DNA of 64,000 bases from Oopsacas minuta (lineage: Eukaryota > Porifera > Hexactinellida > Lyssacinosida > Leucopsacidae): positions 1 to 64,000 of the forward strand of contig JAKMXF010000177.1 in assembly GCA_024704765.1 (NCBI GenBank), read 5' to 3'. Shown in pieces: positions 58,090 through 64,000 of this stretch; position 1 is the first letter of the stretch; the number at the start of each line of letters is the position of its first letter. Made by a program: the position numbers and the translations under genes. The notes under the pieces are model-generated. The model was not told where the DNA came from, made no database searches, and worked only from the letters and a program-made list of their open reading frames with translations.

Positions 58090-58403
58090 ACAGAACCTGC
58101 TAATACTCTTAACAAGGAACATTTTCTATCATCTATGCCAGAATAGTCGGTTATTAAAGTCTCAAATTCAACTCAACAGGCACTGATGTTAATTGCTGGA
58201 TATACAGTTTATTGTAACTTCAAGAATTCTACATGTTTGCAAAATTGCTTATCTTTCTTTACAGAAAACAAAGAGATGGAAATTGAAGCATCACAAGAAT
58301 CAATCTATAAGCTGTTGTAAGTTATAGATCGTGGTGGATTGAAATGGTCATCTGGTATTGTAATCAATGTCCTAGTTTGCTGGTGGAAATTTTCACTCAG
58401 ATC
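58090..58403 (+). pseudogene. P-element/THAP-type transposase remnant, left part
   Basis: Encodes ALMLIAGYTVYCNFKNSTCL, QNCLSFFTENKEMEIE and VIDRGGLKWSSGIVINVLV. This matches the LAGYIxxK...C..C...DRGGLKYPS pattern of the C-terminal part of P/THAP-like transposases. The frame is cut by a hAT insertion at 58404. Recognisable continuation resumes at 62787. Confidence 0.5.
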
Positions 58404-58640
58404 CAGTGGCGTAGCCAGGCCTTGAGCTCAACTTGGGCACACCTGGGGCACTAATTCACTTTTAGTTCTTGGCGGTACAAGTCATTCAAACAATCAACTA
58501 TGATAATAATAGTGTATATTATATAATAAGTAATTTCTAGCAATTTACAAACTATTATATCCTGCGATTCTTGCGCTGATAAGTAAACCGGTCCACAACC
58601 ACTTCTAATGGAAGACTAGAGCAATATCGCTTTATATAGA

Positions 58641-60679
58641 CTAAATGGCTAGATTATTAAGCCTTAATTGGCTCATGGTTGAGCGCAGATAAGTCTTCGT
58701 TCGTTTGAGAGAGGAAAATGAACGCTCACAAGCTGCACTACTAACAGCAATAGTTAACTCTATGTCTAGTAACCGTAACGACTCTGGAAAGGCTGCCTTC
58801 AGTGATCTTGGTTTCTCAATAACGTCATGAATATCTTCCATGTGTTGGTTTCTCAGAACTTTCTTTGCCTGCATCAACTCAATTTGTACATCTTCCTCCG
58901 AAACTTTGGAATTTACAAGCATAAGCTCGATCGTGGCAAAGTCAAAAAATTCTTAGACTTGGGAGAGCAAGCTGAAATTCCTTTCATCACAACTTTGATT
59001 CGTTATTTAAACGCTTGTTTAATTCATCTATCATGCAATCAAGTACACGATAATAGATGCCAACGCAGTATTGATCTTCAGTTGAAAGCTCTTCTCGATG
59101 TCCAACTGTAGTAGTGAGTAAGGCAACACACAGTTTAGCAGGTAATTTGTGGTTTCTTTTTCGTGGTAAACTGTTTATTTCGATGTGGTGATCATCTGCA
59201 ACCGTTAGAGCTTCATTTCAAATTTATTTCCACTGTTTCTCTGATCTATAAGTCTGAAGAGTTTCAATGGTTGCTCAATTAATGACATTGCAGCACTAAA
59301 ATCAAGGTCAGGATCCTGAAGTATCTTTGATAAAGCGTTCGTCATACTGAAAAGCTGGTTGGGTATCACTAAGCATAATACGAATGTAAATTCGAATATC
59401 TGAAGAAAAAGTCCTTTTGCCTCTATTGCTCGATCTCGCTGCACACCATCAGAAATGGATCGAGGAGTAGTTAATACGGCTCCAAAAGTCTCTTTGAAGT
59501 CTTAATCGCCTCAAAACGACATGCAAAACGTGTTTCAATTAGGCGTTTGAGCCAGCGTGGCTGTTTCTCTGGCCTTTGTTCGCTTGAACCTTCTCGAAAA
59601 GGGCATTAAATTTCCCAGAGGATAGGAATAAATACACTGCTTCCATCAACGAGAAGAAGTCCTATGCCATAGGTACACCCTTTATAGAGTCGAGAAGAAC
59701 AAGGTCCAAGCGATGTGCACAGCAATGAATATATAGGGCCATTGGAGCAGATACTCGAAATCAAGCCTGGACACCTGAACACCTGCCACTCATAACAGAT
59801 GCTCCGTCGTAGCACTGATACACACAGTTTTCTGGAAATAGGTTGCAGCTCTGAATCACATAATAAATATACTTATAGAGTGATTCTGTATCCATTTGTT
59901 CTGCAAAAGTATACCCAACAAAACGCCCATAAACGCTACCATTGTTAACATAGCGTAAGACAATTGAAAGTTGCTCCTTTCGACTGATATCTCTGGTTTT
60001 ATCTACGAGCAACGAGTAAATACCGGCCTTTTGAACCTCATTGGGTATAGTCTGCAAAACCATATCGCCCATTACACCCAGAAGCTCGTTTTGAATTTCA
60101 GGTGAAGTGTACTTTGCATTCTGTGGACCTTCTTTGATACGTTTCCCCACTATCTGATTATGATTACCAATAAAAGTCAGTAATGATCTAAAGTTTCCAG
60201 GATTCAAAGACTCTCCGGTCTCATCATGTCTCCTCAGTGCTATTTCTTGCTTTACGTATAGAAGGATAATCTCCGCAATGGTTTTGGCATAGTGACGGTT
60301 TTCCTTTATCACATTCTTTCCGATTTTGTCTAGACTACGAGCTATTGTTGTTCTATGCTGAATGTTGACCTTGTATCTCCCCAAGTATGGACAGCCTCCA
60401 CATGTGCCATACTCTTTCTGTGCTCAATGAATCTTCCTTTTTGACCAGTAGCATGTTTCCAGTCCCTAAAACGAACTTGTGTGAAGGTGCATCTGGCCGA
60501 TTCAAGCAACTGGAATACCATCGACATGGGAAGCAATAAGCTGCATCTCGGTACAGAATATTCAAGCCAAGAGTAGGTCTTATGCCAATCTGGATTAAAT
60601 GAGCGGAGTTTTTCTCCAAACTTAGTTGTAGGGAATTTAATACAAGGTTGCTTTGGTATATCAGATAAGTACAGCACAA
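58641..60679 (-). pseudogene. hAT transposase with TTF-type finger (ZMYM1-like), broken
   Basis: On the minus strand, in order: TKFGEKLRSFNPDWHKTYSW, LEYS, YRDAAYCFPCRW (TTF finger, near 60540), RDWKHATGQKGRFIEHRKS, then a DUF4371-like region at 60384-59761 (ALRRHDETGESLNPGNFRSL, GIYSLLVDKTRDISRKEQLS with the first Asp, YQCYDGASVMSGRCSGVQA with the second). The rest changes frame repeatedly. The C-terminus is at 58922-58641 (ELTIAVSSAACERSFSSLKR, TKTYLRSTMSQLRLNNLAI), the hAT dimerisation motif. It belongs to the same broad subgroup as the 4.4-kb element but is a different copy. Confidence 0.88.
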
Positions 60680-61119
60680 TATCTATAGTGATACATATTC
60701 GAAATGTAAATAGGCATATGATTAATATATGTACATAGAGGGTTTCTATGATATCTCAACATGACATTCCTCAGTTGTATCTGTGGAGATAGTGCCGCTC
60801 TCAAACCTTCGCTCTGCACTGCTCGCTGTTGGTGGATCATGTAACTTTGCTTGACTATTCATACATTAGTCCCACTGGATGAAGTCATTTCAGTTTGATC
60901 AACTCGTAGTTGTGACTCAGTCAACTGAATTTCTTCCTCTAATGTCCTTGAGGATTCCTTGTTCTCGTTCTCCTTAGGTAGAGGCTCTGTGCACTATAAA
61001 CTAGTCAAGGAAATCCTCTTGGCCATTTGGATGATCTAGTTGTAATTACTAAAGAGAATGTAAACTAAGCGATACTGAATATCTGAACATGCCCACTGGC
61101 CCCAGTTCCTATCTCATTA

Positions 61120-62430
61120 CTAGGTTGTCCAAAAGGTTCGCAGAATTTTATCCCTAGTTTGTGTTATAAACACTCGATCAATTAGCCTATTGTTTCGATT
61201 AATTCTAATATCCCTTATCTCAATTATCCTAACTTTTGTAATCAAAAAGTTTGGTTTAGGTATTCTTTTAGCATCATTTACGATTGTCGTATTTTTTTCT
61301 AAAATGGAAAACTCAGAAGATGGGAAACGATATATCATTTGGTTTCTCTGGAAACAAAATAAAAGTGGAAGTGAGATTCTCTACGAGATGGAAAAGGTTT
61401 ATGGTAGTAAATGCCCTGGTAAATCGATGGTTTACAAATGGATTGACAGATTTAATGATGGGCATTCAACTGTTGATGATAACCCAAGACCTGGTCGTCC
61501 GAAACATGTTCCAACCAAGAAAATATCAAAATTATATCAAACATTCTGATAAAGATAGACGTGTGACTCTGCGGCAGTTAGAGGAAGAATTGGGGATGTC
61601 AAAATCAATACTTGATAAGATTCTAACTGAACAATTGGGAATGTCGAGAGTTCTTTCTCGTTGGGTTCCCAAATTGTTATCTGAATCTCAAAGGATTGAA
61701 AGGGTTCGTGTTTGTCGCCAGCTCTTACGGATTTCTAAGAAGGAGCCAAGGTTCTTTGATCGTTTAGTCACAGGGGACGAGACTTGGTTACATTTTTATG
61801 AGCCTAAGACAAGTTTACAGACTAGTCAATGGAAGCGTAGGCATGAAGCAACTCCTATTAGACCCAGAGCCGTCGCATCAGCAGGTAAACGGATGGCAAC
61901 AGTTTTTTGGGACACAAAGTGAATAATCATGATTGATTGGTTACCTAACAAAGTAACAATAAATACTGAATACTATGTTCAAGTTCTGAAGAAATTGCGC
62001 GAAGCTATCAAGTCTAAGATGCGTGACAAGTTGAGTTCTCATGTTTTGCTTCAGCATGATAATGCTCCAGCCCATACCAGCAGGCGAACTTTGGATGAAA
62101 TTCAACATTTAGCGTTCGAATTACTCCCATATCCCCCGTACAGCCCAGATCTAGCGCCCAGCAACTACTGGCTTTTTTCAGAAATGAAAAGACCACTTAG
62201 AGGTAAACGTTTCAGCGATTTTGAGCACCTTAGGTCCGCTGTAAATTCATGGATTCAAGGTACCCCTGAAAAATTCTTCACCACAGGAATAAATAAACTC
62301 CCATCAAAATGGAAGAAATCTATTGAGGTAAAGGGTGAATTTATTGAAAACTATGAACAATAATTAGTTGAGCATGATCATTGATAAATAAAATATATTT
62401 GCAATTCCACGAACTTTTTGGACAACCTGG
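61120..62430 (+). mobile_element. mariner element nested in the hAT, TA-flanked
   Basis: The left end is CTAGGTTGTCCAAAAGGTTC and the right end on the minus strand is CCAGGTTGTCCAAAAAGTTC, each next to TA (61118-61119 and 62431-62432). The length of 1311 bp is typical of mariner. Confidence 0.93.
61304..62363 (+). pseudogene. mariner transposase, one frameshift, one stop, third Asp changed
   Basis: From the ATG at 61304 (MENSEDGKRYIIWFLWKQNK) come a helix-turn-helix region and GHSTVDDNPRPGRP, a frameshift near 61520-61545, RRVTLRQLEEELGMSKS, the linker WVPKLLSESQR, LVTGDETWLHFYEP (first Asp), a TGA at 61920-61922, WLPNKVTINTEYYVQ, LLQHDNAPAHTSR (second Asp) and PYSPDLAPSNYWLF, where the usual final Asp of the DD34D triad (SDYW/CDFW) is Asn. 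The stop is at 62363. It looks young but cannot act. Confidence 0.9.
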
Positions 62431-62786
62431 TACATAGTTGTCAATCTTTAGCGAGCTTCGATTATCGGAACTTTTGGACTTGTTCTAACGAGTCCGATAA
62501 TCGAGGTTGCACTTATTTGAAAATAATAAAATGCACCCGAAAATATCAATCTATTGAGATTTTACAAAGCTATGGTTGAACAATAATAGGGCAGTAATGT
62601 AGCTGTATCCATTAGAAAAGAATATATTTGGATTCCCTCTTTAGGATGGATAAGCCCTTGCAGCAGCCCCTAAGATTGAAATAGTGAGGTCGTGGGCCCA
62701 CAATAGGTGCGACAACCGGGGCCTCAGCTGCGCTGACCGGGGCCTGGCCCCGGCTGGCCCCCCTTGGCCACGCCACTGCTCAGATC

Positions 62787-63000
62787 GAACTTCAACCTCA
62801 ACTTTTTCAAGAACTTATTGAAGGACCATCTAGAAAATTTTAGTTAACTTAACACTAAGATTACTTCAAAATCAAGAAGGTGAATACCGCGAGAACAAGC
62901 GGCACAATTGTAATACAATTGGTTGGGATATATTAAATAAGATACTCACTACAGGCGCTTATAGTTTTCTCTCGAACAAAGTCAATAACCTGGATGGTCT
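62787..63000 (+). pseudogene. P/THAP-type transposase remnant, right part
   Basis: Frames here read QPQLFQELIEGPSRK and LLQNQEGEYRENKRHNCNTI, then LNKILTTGAYSFLSNK, continuing the remnant at 58090-58403. Joined across the hAT duplication they form a single decayed gene tail. Low-moderate confidence on the superfamily. Confidence 0.4.
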
Positions 63001-64000
63001 ACATAAACTTGAGTTTGAGAATATTCGAAAATTGAAGAAAATAGTTTGTATGAAGCATCAGGAAAAGTACAGGGAACACGGGAAATCCGATTAAAATCTG
63101 GTATAGCCTCGGGCAGCCAAAGGCTGGAATATATTGTTCAACGGAATGATTCAATATTAGGTAACCACCAAATAATTCAGTACTAGGTATTAGGTTGGTC
63201 AAATCACATATTTGTATTATAACCATTATTCAGTTCGAGCGATTGCAACCTTGAAAATACGACACATGTCACATTCATTCTCTATATGCTTCAGAAAGTG
63301 GGATGAAGAAATTTAGTTGGATAGTAAGTTGCGTATGAAAAGTATTTAGTGGAAGCAGAAATGAAATATACGTTTAATGTGCAAACTTTCGAAATCGTAA
63401 ATTTGATATTTTGTCTCGACTGTTGGAGTAAAGTATACGTATATGTTGGATAGTATTGACATATACTCCAACATTCGGAGTATTCAGTGTTGGGCTTCAT
63501 TTTCTTTGTAAAATTATCGAGTATATGAATTCTTGCGACGAAGAAACAATTGATAATATATATTTGTAGAAAAATTATACCATGTAAAACAGATGTTTTT
63601 ACAATAATCTAGCACCCATCACCTTTTTCATTCAAATCGTTAGAGTTTAGCAATTTATAGTTTGGAGTACTTTGTCTCTAGATAGAGAAATGATTGGAAT
63701 TGTATTTCCCTTATGATTACCTAAAATATGGACTCGCCTTTGTCTAACCTTGTCGCTGTATATAGTTGACATAAAGATTTCAACGATTTAAAGTATGAAG
63801 TATATGTTAGTTAGTAAATTGTTTCAAACTAAGCAATAATGTGAAACATAGATAGAACCTGATAATAGGCGAATTTGCCAATAGTGAAATGTTATTTTTT
63901 GAAGAAATAAGACCGAAAATCCTTCAATGCAAAACATCATGAAATGATTCATAAAGCCCATTCAGAACAACCTAACCAGGTGTCCCAGGAATAATTGAGA
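63001..64000. other. No recognisable gene
   Basis: AT-rich with short frames only. A GTTGGA(T/G)TA-type inverted motif near 63424-63475 is the only local structure I noted. Confidence 0.35.

Larger units (their letters stand above)
58404..62778 (-). mobile_element. hAT element with 8-bp TSD, carrying a nested mariner
   Basis: The left end is CAGTGGCGTAGCCAGG. The right end on the minus strand is CAGTGGCGTGGCCAAGG. Identical 8-mers CTCAGATC flank it (58396-58403 and 62779-62786). It is 4375 bp long including the 1311-bp mariner at 61120-62430, so about 3.06 kb originally. The right end is G/C-rich. Confidence 0.95.

Overview
This looks like 64 kb of an AT-rich invertebrate (arthropod-like) nuclear genome. 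The evidence is spliced exons of an animal Tubby-family gene, a very high load of Tc1/mariner and hAT elements, and no operons or ribosome-binding sites. The profile would fit a crustacean such as a parasitic copepod, but that is an impression and not something the window proves. The only host gene I can support is a Tubby-like protein on the minus strand. One internal exon lies at 49653-50108 and the terminal exon at 20080-20331, so about 29.3 kb of the window is a single transposon-packed intron (possibly with a small exon hidden in it).

The main discovery is a set of four RAG1/Transib-type transposons, called A-D here: A 11133-17029 (-), B 27730 to about 30920 (-), C 30921-33916 (+) and D 38468-41390 (-). 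Their proteins keep the RAG1 core D-D-E layout. Residue spacings are 106/254 in A and 106/257 in C, against 108/254 in mouse RAG1. They also keep a CxxC, an HxxxxH and the SEEGxEAxNK block around the last Glu. Their DNA ends resemble recombination signal sequences: a CACAGTG-type heptamer, a spacer, then an A(A/T)TAG(G/C)-type second box. The spacer is 14 nt at every resolved 5' end (A, C, D) and 23 nt at every 3' end (A, B, C, D). A and D have perfect 5-bp target-site duplications (CATAG, CTGCG). I see no RAG2-like gene. None of the copies is intact, but A and C are each close to an open frame.

Layout, left to right. 0-1.4 kb: GC-rich FLYWCH/MULE transposase pseudogene. 1.8-4.3 kb: 174-bp satellite merging into a Tc1-like element. 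4.37-7.15 kb: hAT element with 8-bp TSD. 8-11.1 kb: hAT debris. 11.1-17.0 kb: RAG1-like A, interrupted by a DDE element (11898-14618) with 3-bp TSD whose 574-codon frame has one stop. 17-20 kb: little. 20.1 kb: Tubby last exon. 21.6-25.1 kb: Tc1 and mariner remnants. 25.4-27.6 kb: integrase-type (Ginger/gypsy-like) element. 27.7-33.9 kb: RAG1-like B and C head to head. 34-38.3 kb: repeats, a MITE, mariner and an unclassified conserved fragment. 38.3-42.6 kb: Tc1 element carrying RAG1-like D inside it. 43-44.3 kb: Tc1. 46-48.35 kb: hAT with 8-bp TSD. 49.7-50.1 kb: Tubby exon. 50.3-50.9 kb: MITE. 51-52 kb: Tc1 remnant. 53.4-54 kb: inverted and dispersed repeats. 55.2-57.3 kb: two converging Tc1/mariner elements. 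58.1-63 kb: a P/THAP-like remnant split by a hAT element that in turn carries a mariner.

Almost every coding region is a broken transposase, so most entries are pseudogenes. The window's value is its readable insertion history and the RSS-like ends of the RAG1-like elements.
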